Assembly (NCBI GenBank): GCA_900768705.1
Contig: CAAGEB010000035.1
Span: 1-41,777 of the forward strand
Reading direction: 5' to 3'
Source of the DNA: Oscillospiraceae bacterium
Lineage (GTDB): Bacteria; Bacillota; Clostridia; Oscillospirales; Ruminococcaceae
Length of the DNA stretch: 41,777 bases
Part shown: one piece after another, positions 1 to 6,772 of the stretch
How the letters are laid out: each line of letters opens with the position of its first letter
Position numbering within the stretch: the first letter of the stretch is position 1
Translations under genes and position numbers: made by a program
Notes under the pieces: generated by a model
What the model was told of the DNA's origin: nothing
What the model saw: only the letters and a program-made list of their open reading frames with translations
Databases searched by the model: none

Positions 1-558
1 CAATACGACCTTGTATTCATGGATATCTATATGGGCGATGAAAACGGAATGGAAATAGTACGGACTATGCAGACCATCTCGCCGGATACGCAGGTAATAT
101 TCAGCACCATCAGCGTTGACCATGCTGTGGAGGCTTTTGAGGTAAACGCTATCGGTTATCTTGTTAAACCATATTCCGATGCGGATATTGTAAAGGTGTT
201 TGCAAGGGCGAGCGTTCGCCGTGAGCGGACTAATGATACGGTACTTATTCAGGCGGGAAACGACAGGAAGCTATTCCGCAACAATGAGGTGTTAACGATA
301 GAAAGCGACCGTCATTACACAAAGATAGCCGTAAAGGACGGAACAGTAAGCCGATTTCATATAGGTTTTTCGGAAATTCTCCCGCTCTTCAAGGGGTTCA
401 TAGAAATAAGCCGCGGACTTGCTGTCAATATGTCGTGTATAGATATGATAAAATCGTCTGTGGTAACTATGTGCGACGGCAAAAGCTATAATATCTCCAG
501 AGGCAAGAAAGACGATGTTGTTACGCAATATACAGCATTTGTACTAAATCGCAGTTGA
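1..558 (+). CDS. LytTR-family response regulator, 5' end cut by window
   Basis: The reading frame is already open at base 1, so the N-terminus lies outside the window. The visible part begins inside a receiver domain: the run LVFMDIYMG carries the likely phospho-acceptor Asp and YLVKP the conserved Lys. From about residue 80 onward the protein looks like a LytTR DNA-binding domain (a histidine/tyrosine-rich strand, then an ISRG-type segment near the C-terminus). Such regulators usually act with a membrane histidine kinase and often control peptide or bacteriocin genes. It ends only 36 bases before the sigma-type promoter motif of the peptide export operon, in the same orientation, so a regulatory link is plausible but unproven. 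Family assignment is fairly secure; the target genes are unknown. Confidence 0.85.
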   Translation, partial: QYDLVFMDIYMGDENGMEIVRTMQTISPDTQVIFSTISVDHAVEAFEVNAIGYLVKPYSDADIVKVFARASVRRERTNDTVLIQAGNDRKLFRNNEVLTIESDRHYTKIAVKDGTVSRFHIGFSEILPLFKGFIEISRGLAVNMSCIDMIKSSVVTMCDGKSYNISRGKKDDVVTQYTAFVLNRS

Positions 559-593
559 CTTTTTGGCACATCTGCACAAAATTATAGAATCCG

Positions 594-627
594 TTATCCC
601 CTTCTCCCTTTTCTTCGTATAAATATA
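594..627 (+). promoter_or_regulatory. Candidate cluster-specific sigma promoter (copy 1)
   Basis: TTATCCC at 594-600 and TTCGTATAAATATA at 614-627 are separated by 13 bases and lie just upstream of the 63-aa gene and the sigma factor gene. The same two blocks recur, 12 bases apart, at 6082-6114 upstream of the precursor peptide gene. The CGTATAA block resembles the -10 element of ECF-type promoters. The role is inferred from this two-copy conservation. Confidence 0.65.
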
Positions 628-654
628 CAAAGGAAAAGGAAGGAGGTTAGCAGC

Positions 655-846
655 ATGGATAAAAAACTGAAACAATTATTTGATTATCAACGGTTTGAAA
701 ACAATCCTCGCTTAGCCGCAATGCTTTCCCGTACACATGAAAAATATGACCTTTCTGTTGGCGGAGAGCTTTCGGACGATGAAGTTGAGGAGTTGAATGC
801 GGCGGGTTCGGTCGTCAGCGACCCGGACAACGATAAGAGGAATTGA
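655..846 (+). CDS. Small leader-like protein of the NHLP cluster (63 aa)
   Basis: This is a 63-residue acidic protein with no membrane segment, started by ATG behind a strong AGGAGG at about 641-647. Its first half is predicted helical (KKLKQLFDYQRFENNPRL). The second half contains LSDDEVEELNAAGS, which resembles the end of the Nif11-like leader at 6157 (ISDEELEMVAGG). It could therefore be a second exported peptide cleaved after AAG, leaving a 12-residue acidic tail, or a small regulator of the sigma factor encoded immediately downstream. The stop codon precedes the sigma factor ATG by 2 bases, which implies translational coupling. I do not recognise an established family with certainty. Confidence 0.7.
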   Translation: MDKKLKQLFDYQRFENNPRLAAMLSRTHEKYDLSVGGELSDDEVEELNAAGSVVSDPDNDKRN

Positions 847-848
847 CA

Positions 849-1325
849 ATGATGGAAGCAGTGAAAGAATTTGAACCGGTTTACAAGGAGTATGAGCCGA
901 AAGTTTCGGCGTACATAAGAAACCGTGTTAGCAATCCCGATGATGTGAAAGCTCTGTGTGACAATGTATTTCAGAAGTTTTTGCAGAATAAGGAAACGTT
1001 CAACAGAGAGCCTGATTCTGTTTACAGCTGGATATATATGACAACAAAACAGACCGTAGAGGAGCATTATCGTAATTGCTGTGATCCGGGAGAGATACCC
1101 TCTGATACGCACACAGAGGAACAGACGATCGATGCCAAAGCGCTTGACAGACTGGCAGACGCACTCGAACAGCTTGATGTGAGATCCCGCGACATCATAA
1201 TTCTGCACTATTACGCCGATAAAACACTCGATGAAATAGCTGCGGCTATGGATATGACGTATGCTGATATTGAATTACTGAATAAGGAAGCGCTTGAGCG
1301 GCTTCAAAAGCTTATCGAACTATAA
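849..1325 (+). CDS. Sigma-70 family RNA polymerase sigma factor (ECF-like)
   Basis: The 158-residue protein has the size and two-domain layout of an ECF-type sigma factor. A region 2-like helix bundle covers roughly residues 8-75 (YIRNRVSNPDDVKAL, then SVYSWIYMTTKQTVEEHYR). A region 4-like helix-turn-helix covers roughly 95-155 (LDVRSRDIIILHYYADKTLDEIAAAM, here split as LDVRSRDIIILHYY and DKTLDEIAAAM). ATG 849 was chosen over an upstream TTG at 843 because AAGAGGA at 834-840 is well spaced from it. It probably directs RNA polymerase to the paired motifs at 594-627 and 6082-6114, which would make the operon autoregulated. The RsbW-like protein at 8721 is a candidate antagonist; that is inference from gene content. 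Confidence 0.88.
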   Translation: MMEAVKEFEPVYKEYEPKVSAYIRNRVSNPDDVKALCDNVFQKFLQNKETFNREPDSVYSWIYMTTKQTVEEHYRNCCDPGEIPSDTHTEEQTIDAKALDRLADALEQLDVRSRDIIILHYYADKTLDEIAAAMDMTYADIELLNKEALERLQKLIEL

Positions 1326-1350
1326 ATATTGACTTTTATGAATAAAACCG

Positions 1351-1381
1351 AACCTGTATCGACTAAAAAACGATGCGGGTT
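1351..1381 (+). other. Hairpin between the sigma factor and adaptor genes
   Basis: AACCTGTATCG (1351-1361) can pair with CGATGCGGGTT (1371-1381), allowing G-U pairs, around an A-rich loop. It sits in the 98-base gap between the sigma gene and the HlyD-like gene. There is no strong T tract, so it may be an RNA-processing or partial termination site that sets expression of the transporter genes relative to the sigma factor. Weakly supported. Confidence 0.35.
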
Positions 1382-1423
1382 ATTCGAGGTTATATGAAAA
1401 AACATCATCAGGAGGAAAAAGCT

Positions 1424-1648
1424 ATGAATAACAGCATTTTCAGACAAAAGAGCATCGATAAAATATCATCGCCCGAAAAGCTTGACGATTATATCAGGGT
1501 CACAACGCCCGGCGTATGGATAACGCTTATCGCAATCGTGCTGCTGCTTGCGGGAGCGGTAGTGTGGAGTATTTTCGGCGAAGTTGTGATACATAACGAG
1601 GACGGCACTACCGAAACAGTCGCACCGATAACCTTTATAATGAATTGA
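1424..1648 (+). CDS. Miniature NHLP HlyD-like secretion protein (74 aa)
   Basis: ATG 1424 follows GGAGGAAAAAGCT and begins MNNSIFRQKSIDKISSPE, the characteristic opening of HlyD-type membrane fusion proteins of NHLP peptide exporters. It continues through a DDYIRV segment and a single transmembrane helix (about residues 30-50, WITLIAIVLLLAGAVVWSIF), then stops after about 20 further residues. Family members usually extend well over 200 residues with coiled coils and a beta domain, all missing here. The next gene starts 11 bases later, so no decayed remainder is present. It is either a naturally minimal adaptor or the result of a clean deletion. It presumably sits in the membrane beside the two transporters encoded next. 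Confidence 0.8.
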   Translation: MNNSIFRQKSIDKISSPEKLDDYIRVTTPGVWITLIAIVLLLAGAVVWSIFGEVVIHNEDGTTETVAPITFIMN

Positions 1649-1659
1649 GAGGACGTTAA

Positions 1660-3837
1660 ATGGCACAGAAAGCAATAAAGCAGCCGGTCACAAAAGGCGC
1701 AGCCAAAGTCCCGGTCGTGATGCAGATGGAGGCTCTGGAGTGCGGCGCGGCTTCGCTTACGATGATACTCGCGTACTACGACAAGTGGATACCTCTCGAA
1801 CAGGTCCGCGAGGACTGCGGAGTTTCCCGTGACGGCTCCAATGCCCGGAATATACTTCGCGCGGCGAGAAGCTACGGGCTGAATGCGAAGGCGTACCGTT
1901 ACAGCCCCGAAAGGCTGAAAGATGTGGGAAAATTCCCGATGATAGTTCACTGGGAGTTCAACCATTTCATCGTGCTGGATGGCTTCAAGGGAAACAAGGT
2001 TTACATAAACGACCCTGCGCGCGGAAATATCGTCATGACCTTTGAGCAGTTTGACGAGGGCTACACCGGCGTTTGTCTTATGTTCGACCCGTCAGAGGAC
2101 TTCCAGCCGTCCGGCAAGCCGAAAAGCGTGTGGAAGTTTGCCAAGGGCAGGCTGAAAGGAGCGTCCGTGGCGGTCGCATTCGTCATGGTGACTACGCTGA
2201 TAGCTTCTATAACCGGCATTGCGATGTCGGGATTTTCCCGTGTGTTCATTGACCGTCTGCTTTCCGGCAACGACCCCGACTGGCTGTTTCCGTTCATCAT
2301 CGGATTGTCGGGGCTTGCCATTGTGCAGCTAGCCGCAGCATGGATCAAGGCGATATATTCGCTGAAGATAAACGGCAAAATGGCGATAGTCGGCAACATG
2401 ACATATATGTGGAAGGTGCTGCGCCTGCCGATGAAGTTCTTCTCCCAGCGCATGGCTGGCGATATTCAGCAGCGCAAGGAATCAAATGCAAGCATTGCGG
2501 GAAGTCTGACGAATACCCTCGCTCCGCTTGTGCTTGAAACGGCAATGATGATATTCTATCTTGTCGTGATGATACGGTATTCCCTGCTGCTGACTGTGAT
2601 AGGCGTTGTGTCCATTATCGGACAGGTGTTTGTTTCCCAGATCATATCCAAAAAGCGCATCAATATCACCCGCGTGATGATGCGCGACAGCGGAAAGCTC
2701 GCGTCTGCAACGGTCAGCGGTATCGAGATGATAGAAACTATCAAGGCAAGCGGCGCGGAGAACGGATTTTTTGAAAAGTGGTCGGGTTATCAGGCAAGCG
2801 TAAATACCCAGAATGTCCGTTTCCAAAGGATAAACAGCTACCTCGGAATGATACCGCCCATACTGACCCAGCTTGCAAATTCGGCGGTGCTGATACTCGG
2901 CGTTTACCTTTGCATGACGGGTGAATTCACGGTCGGTATGGTCATGGCGTTTCAGGGATTTCTCGGGTCGTTCATGACTCCCGCGCAGACGCTTATTTCC
3001 GCAGGACAGAAGTTTCAGGAGCTGCGCACCGAAATGGAGCGCGTCGAGGACGTAATGAAATACCCCACCGACGTGGAATTTAATGAAGAAATTGACGAGG
3101 ACGCAGATTATGACAAGCTTTCGGGGGCGGTAGAGCTTAAAAATGTCACATTCGGCTATTCCAGGCTCGCGCCGCCGCTGCTCGAAAATTTCAGCATGAA
3201 GCTTGAACCGGGCAGCAGAGTTGCTTTCGTGGGTTCGTCCGGCTGCGGAAAATCCACTCTCGCAAAGCTGATATCGGGATTGTATGAACCGTGGGAGGGC
3301 GAGATACTCTTTGACGGCAAACATATCAACGAGATAAACCGCAGCGTGTTCACAGGCTCGGTGGCGGTAGTGGATCAGGATATAACGCTGTTTGAGGACA
3401 CGATAGAAAACAACATCAAAATGTGGGACAACACTATCGAGGACTATGAAATGATGATGGCAGCCCGGGACGCGCAGATACATGACGATATAATGCAGCG
3501 CGAGGGCGGCTACCGCTACAAGGTGATCGAAGGCGGCAGGGACTTCTCCGGCGGTCAGCGACAGCGGCTGGAGATAGCCCGGGTACTCGCTCAGGATCCC
3601 ACTATCATCATAATGGACGAGGCGACCTCCGCACTGGACGCAAAGACGGAATACGAGGTCGTGAACGCGATAAAGCAGCGGGACATCACCTGCATAATCA
3701 TCGCGCACAGACTCTCGACTATCCGTGACTGTGACGAAATAATCGTATTCGACCACGGAAAGGTCGTTGAGCGCGGAACGCATGAGGAATTGATGGCGCT
3801 TGACGGAGCATATACCAAGCTTATCACTGCGGAATAA
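1660..3837 (+). CDS. NHLP-type peptidase/permease/ATPase ABC transporter
   Basis: This 725-residue protein has the classic three-part layout of a bacteriocin-processing exporter. An N-terminal C39 peptidase covers about residues 15-140, with Cys28 (in MEALECGAASL), His102 (EFNHFIVLDGF) and Asp118 (INDPARG) as the catalytic triad. A multi-helix membrane domain covers about 160-460. A C-terminal ABC ATPase covers about 490-725, with Walker A GSSGCGKST, signature FSGGQRQRLEIAR and Walker B IIIMDEATSALD. It should cut leader peptides after a double-glycine site and export the core using ATP. The obvious substrate is the precursor at 6157. All key residues are intact, so it should be active. The start ATG lies 11 bases after the adaptor gene. 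Confidence 0.95.
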   Translation: MAQKAIKQPVTKGAAKVPVVMQMEALECGAASLTMILAYYDKWIPLEQVREDCGVSRDGSNARNILRAARSYGLNAKAYRYSPERLKDVGKFPMIVHWEFNHFIVLDGFKGNKVYINDPARGNIVMTFEQFDEGYTGVCLMFDPSEDFQPSGKPKSVWKFAKGRLKGASVAVAFVMVTTLIASITGIAMSGFSRVFIDRLLSGNDPDWLFPFIIGLSGLAIVQLAAAWIKAIYSLKINGKMAIVGNMTYMWKVLRLPMKFFSQRMAGDIQQRKESNASIAGSLTNTLAPLVLETAMMIFYLVVMIRYSLLLTVIGVVSIIGQVFVSQIISKKRINITRVMMRDSGKLASATVSGIEMIETIKASGAENGFFEKWSGYQASVNTQNVRFQRINSYLGMIPPILTQLANSAVLILGVYLCMTGEFTVGMVMAFQGFLGSFMTPAQTLISAGQKFQELRTEMERVEDVMKYPTDVEFNEEIDEDADYDKLSGAVELKNVTFGYSRLAPPLLENFSMKLEPGSRVAFVGSSGCGKSTLAKLISGLYEPWEGEILFDGKHINEINRSVFTGSVAVVDQDITLFEDTIENNIKMWDNTIEDYEMMMAARDAQIHDDIMQREGGYRYKVIEGGRDFSGGQRQRLEIARVLAQDPTIIIMDEATSALDAKTEYEVVNAIKQRDITCIIIAHRLSTIRDCDEIIVFDHGKVVERGTHEELMALDGAYTKLITAE

Positions 3838-3885
3838 AAACAGCGTCCGCGCGGTGTACAAATCGCGCTGTAGGAGGTGACCCTA

Positions 3886-6069
3886 TTGGGTTGGTTTGAC
3901 GAACAGATAAAAGAACGAATGAAAGCCGATAACGAGGTCTTTGAGGACTCGTTCATCAAAGCGGCGGGCATAATAATGGGAAAAAAGCTGTCCGCAGCGA
4001 TGAACGACCAGCGGCAGGCTGCGACTGACGCTATCGGCGAGATACTCAAATGTTTTCACGTAAAGCCCCGTGAAGTTCCCGATTCCATAACAGATATGAA
4101 CGACACGCTGGAATACTTGCTGCGCCCGCATGGGATAATGCGCAGGAATGTTACTCTCGAAAAGGGTTGGTATAAGGACGCGTCCGGGCCAATGATAGGA
4201 ACGCGCACGGACGATGGCAGCGTTGTCGCACTTATCCCCACGGGAATGACGAAATACAGCTTTTTTGATTCAAAATCGGGCAAAAGGGTGTTTCTGAGCA
4301 AAAAGACCGAAAAGCTGATAGACAAGGAAGCAATAGCATTCTACAAGCCGTTCCCGTCAACGAAGATAGGCATACCCGGCTTGCTGCGGTACATTGTTGA
4401 GAACCTGCGCCCCACGGATATCGCTCTTGTCGTTATCGGGACGATAGCGGTTACGCTGATAGGTCTGCTCACACCTAAGCTCAACGAAATGCTGTTCTCT
4501 GATGTTATAGCGTCCGGCAGCATAAAGGCGCTGCTTGCTATCGCGGCGTTCATGGTGTGCGTTTCGCTCAGCTCTCTGCTGCTCGGTACGGTAAAGGAAC
4601 TGCTGATCACAAGGCTCACCACGCGGTTAAGTCTGTCGGTGGAAGCGGCAACGATGATGCGCATTCTTTCGCTTCCCGCCAACTTCTTCAAGAATTACAG
4701 CTCGGGCGAACTTGCGAACCGTTCGCAGTACATAAACATGCTTGTAAACCAGCTTCTTAACATAATACTGACATCGGGACTTACATCGGTATTTTCGCTG
4801 GTATATATCACGCAGATATTTGCGTATGCGCCATCGCTTGTAGCGCCGGCACTGATCGTTATTATTGGAACTGTTGTCGTAGCCGCCGTTTCTGCGGTGC
4901 TTCAGATCAGGGTTTCCATGCGGCAGATGGAGCTTGCTTCAAAGGAAAGCGGTATGAGCTATGCGCTGATCTCCGGAATACAGAAAATAAAGCTGTCCGG
5001 CGCTGAAAAACGCGCGTTCGCACGCTGGGGAGATATGTACTCTAAGGGTGCAAAGCTGCTCTACGACCCTCCCATGTTACTTAAAGTGAACACTGTATTG
5101 ACAACGGCTATATCGCTGATAGGTACTATTGTTATCTACTTTGCAGCAGTACAGAACAGCGTTTCGGTATCGGAATACTATGCCTTCAACACGGCATACG
5201 GTATGGTTAGCGGCGCGTTCATTTCGCTTGCAGGGATAGCGCTCTCAGCCGCTCAGATAAAGCCTATACTCGAAATGGCAAAGCCTATCCTTGAAGCGCA
5301 GCCCGAGGTCGCGGAGGAAAAACAGGTAGTTGAGCGCTTAATGGGCGGTATCGAGTTGAACAACATCACATTCTCATACAACGAAAATATGCCGAACGTT
5401 CTTGACGGCGTTTCGCTGAAAATATCTCCCGGACAGTATGTGGCTATCGTTGGAAAGACCGGCTGCGGAAAGTCCACTCTCATGCGCATAATGCTGGGAT
5501 TTGAGAAGCCGCAGAGGGGTGCGGTATACTATGACGGCAAGGATCTTGAACGAATGGATCTCAAATCCCTGCGCCGCAATATCGGTACGGTAATGCAGGC
5601 TGGTAAGCTGTTTACCGGTGACATCTACTCAAATATCGTTATCACCAATCCCCGGCTTACTCTTGACGACGCATGGGAGGCTGCGGAAATGGCGGGCTTC
5701 GCCGATGATATCCGCAGTATGCCTATGGGAATGTTCACGCTTATATCCGAGGGTCAGGGTGGTATCTCCGGCGGTCAGCGGCAAAGGCTACTGATAGCCC
5801 GTGCGATCGCGCCGAAGCCCCGGATACTGATGTTCGACGAAGCTACCAGCGCACTGGACAACATCACCCAGAAAACCGTATCCGACTCGCTTGAAAGGCT
5901 GAAATGCACCCGTATCGTGATAGCTCACCGCCTGTCCACGATAAAGCAGTGCGACCGCATAATCGTGCTTGACAAGGGACACATAGTCGAGGACGGCACT
6001 TATGACGAGCTTATTGCGAAAAACGGCTTTTTCGCCGAGCTTGTGGAGCGTCAGCGCGTGGAAGTATAA
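3886..6069 (+). CDS. NHLP-type ABC transporter permease/ATPase (second subunit)
   Basis: The 727-residue protein lacks a C39 domain. An N-terminal cytoplasmic region of about 160 residues is followed by transmembrane helices (about 170-440) and an ABC ATPase (about 480-720) with Walker A GKTGCGKST, signature ISGGQRQRLLIAR and Walker B ILMFDEATSALD. This matches the second transporter usually paired with the peptidase-type one in NHLP clusters, so the two probably work together as an exporter. The start is taken as TTG 3886: AGGAGGTG at 3873-3879 is correctly spaced for it, whereas the upstream in-frame GTG 3877 lies inside that Shine-Dalgarno sequence. A 48-base gap separates it from the first transporter gene. 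Confidence 0.93.
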   Translation: MGWFDEQIKERMKADNEVFEDSFIKAAGIIMGKKLSAAMNDQRQAATDAIGEILKCFHVKPREVPDSITDMNDTLEYLLRPHGIMRRNVTLEKGWYKDASGPMIGTRTDDGSVVALIPTGMTKYSFFDSKSGKRVFLSKKTEKLIDKEAIAFYKPFPSTKIGIPGLLRYIVENLRPTDIALVVIGTIAVTLIGLLTPKLNEMLFSDVIASGSIKALLAIAAFMVCVSLSSLLLGTVKELLITRLTTRLSLSVEAATMMRILSLPANFFKNYSSGELANRSQYINMLVNQLLNIILTSGLTSVFSLVYITQIFAYAPSLVAPALIVIIGTVVVAAVSAVLQIRVSMRQMELASKESGMSYALISGIQKIKLSGAEKRAFARWGDMYSKGAKLLYDPPMLLKVNTVLTTAISLIGTIVIYFAAVQNSVSVSEYYAFNTAYGMVSGAFISLAGIALSAAQIKPILEMAKPILEAQPEVAEEKQVVERLMGGIELNNITFSYNENMPNVLDGVSLKISPGQYVAIVGKTGCGKSTLMRIMLGFEKPQRGAVYYDGKDLERMDLKSLRRNIGTVMQAGKLFTGDIYSNIVITNPRLTLDDAWEAAEMAGFADDIRSMPMGMFTLISEGQGGISGGQRQRLLIARAIAPKPRILMFDEATSALDNITQKTVSDSLERLKCTRIVIAHRLSTIKQCDRIIVLDKGHIVEDGTYDELIAKNGFFAELVERQRVEV

Positions 6070-6081
6070 AAGCGGAAAGTA

Positions 6082-6114
6082 TTATCCCTTTTTCAGTTTT
6101 TTCGTATAAATATA
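6082..6114 (+). promoter_or_regulatory. Candidate cluster-specific sigma promoter (copy 2)
   Basis: TTATCCC at 6082-6088 and TTCGTATAAATATA at 6101-6114, 12 bases apart, repeat the motif found at 594-627. It lies about 43 bases upstream of the precursor peptide ATG and just downstream of the second transporter gene, so it should drive the peptide and the partner-switching genes behind it. The link to the sigma factor encoded at 849 is inferred. Confidence 0.65.
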
Positions 6115-6156
6115 TAAAAAGCATATTTTACAGCCATCAGGCAGAAAGGAAAAAAC

Positions 6157-6429
6157 ATGAAAACACTTGAAGAACTGTACTATGCGGTAATGTCTGACCG
6201 TGTAAAAATGGGCGAGTTCGTTGCGGCTTCCGGCGGGAACAGGCTGTCCGTTTTTGCAGAGAAATACGGCTGCAACTCCACCGAGGAAGAGGTGCGGAAA
6301 TTCTTCCTGAAAAAATGCGAGGGCGATATTTCCGATGAAGAACTGGAGATGGTAGCCGGAGGAAATATTGATTTTGGCAGGCTGTTTGAAGCGGCCTTAG
6401 GCGGCAAAGGCGCGAAGCTGAAAAAATAG
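6157..6429 (+). CDS. Nif11-like leader peptide precursor (exported peptide)
   Basis: This 90-residue precursor opens with MKTLEELYYAVMSDRVK and continues with AEKYGCNSTEEEVRKFF, the pattern of Nif11-derived leaders. It ends the leader with ISDEELEMVAGG, a double-glycine cleavage site at residues 68-69. The remaining 21-residue core starts NIDFGRLFEAALGG and ends GAKLKK. The core holds no Cys, Ser or Thr, so lanthionine, thiazole or oxazole formation is impossible, and no modifying enzyme is encoded nearby. The product is probably a small cationic, unmodified peptide released by the C39 transporter at 1660. It could be a bacteriocin or a signal; which one cannot be told from sequence. AGAAAGGA precedes the ATG, and the sigma-type motif at 6082 lies upstream. 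Confidence 0.88.
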   Translation: MKTLEELYYAVMSDRVKMGEFVAASGGNRLSVFAEKYGCNSTEEEVRKFFLKKCEGDISDEELEMVAGGNIDFGRLFEAALGGKGAKLKK

Positions 6430-6468
6430 ACCCGGCTGACACTGAATTATGGAAAGGAATTGATCACT

Positions 6469-6771
6469 ATGACAGTTAATACGCAGAAAGACGGAACTAA
6501 ATTAACGATAACCGCGGAGGGAAAGCTCGGCACGACCTCCGCGCCGCAGCTTGAAAAGGCGTTAAAGGAAAATATAGACGGTGTTACCGAGCTTGTTTTC
6601 GACTTTGCAGAGCTTGAATATATGGCGTCGGCAGGGCTTCGCGTACTGCTTTCTGCCGCAAAGATCATGAAAAAGCAGGGCAGCATGAAGATAATCAATG
6701 TAACTCCTGCCGTAATGGACGTTTTCACCTTTACCGGAATGGCAGATGCGCTTGATATTGAGGCAAAGTAA
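6469..6771 (+). CDS. STAS-domain anti-sigma factor antagonist
   Basis: The 100-residue protein is a single STAS domain like RsbV/SpoIIAA. The conserved segment around LVFDFAELEYMASAGLRVLL aligns with the family's DSSG/DSTG site and keeps the phosphorylatable Ser, although the preceding Asp is Ala. In partner switching, the unphosphorylated form binds the anti-sigma kinase and frees a sigma factor. ATG 6469 was chosen over the upstream TTG 6460 because GGAAAGGA at 6451-6458 is properly spaced for it. It is followed with almost no gap by the phosphatase that should dephosphorylate it and then by the kinase that should phosphorylate it. Confidence 0.9.
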   Translation: MTVNTQKDGTKLTITAEGKLGTTSAPQLEKALKENIDGVTELVFDFAELEYMASAGLRVLLSAAKIMKKQGSMKIINVTPAVMDVFTFTGMADALDIEAK

Positions 6772-6772
6772 C

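Noticed and set aside
1373..1423. Upstream extension of the HlyD-like gene
   Set aside because: The family opening starts at ATG 1424 behind a strong GGAGG; the extension has no ribosome site and overlaps a hairpin.
1326..1660. A frameshifted full-length HlyD gene
   Set aside because: Only 11 bases separate the short gene from the transporter ATG, so no missing domains are hidden in another frame.
2482..3861. Long minus-strand frame of 459 codons opposite the first ABC transporter
   Set aside because: It mirrors the coding frame of a protein with full C39 and ABC motifs; the translation has no recognisable motif and there is no ribosome site.
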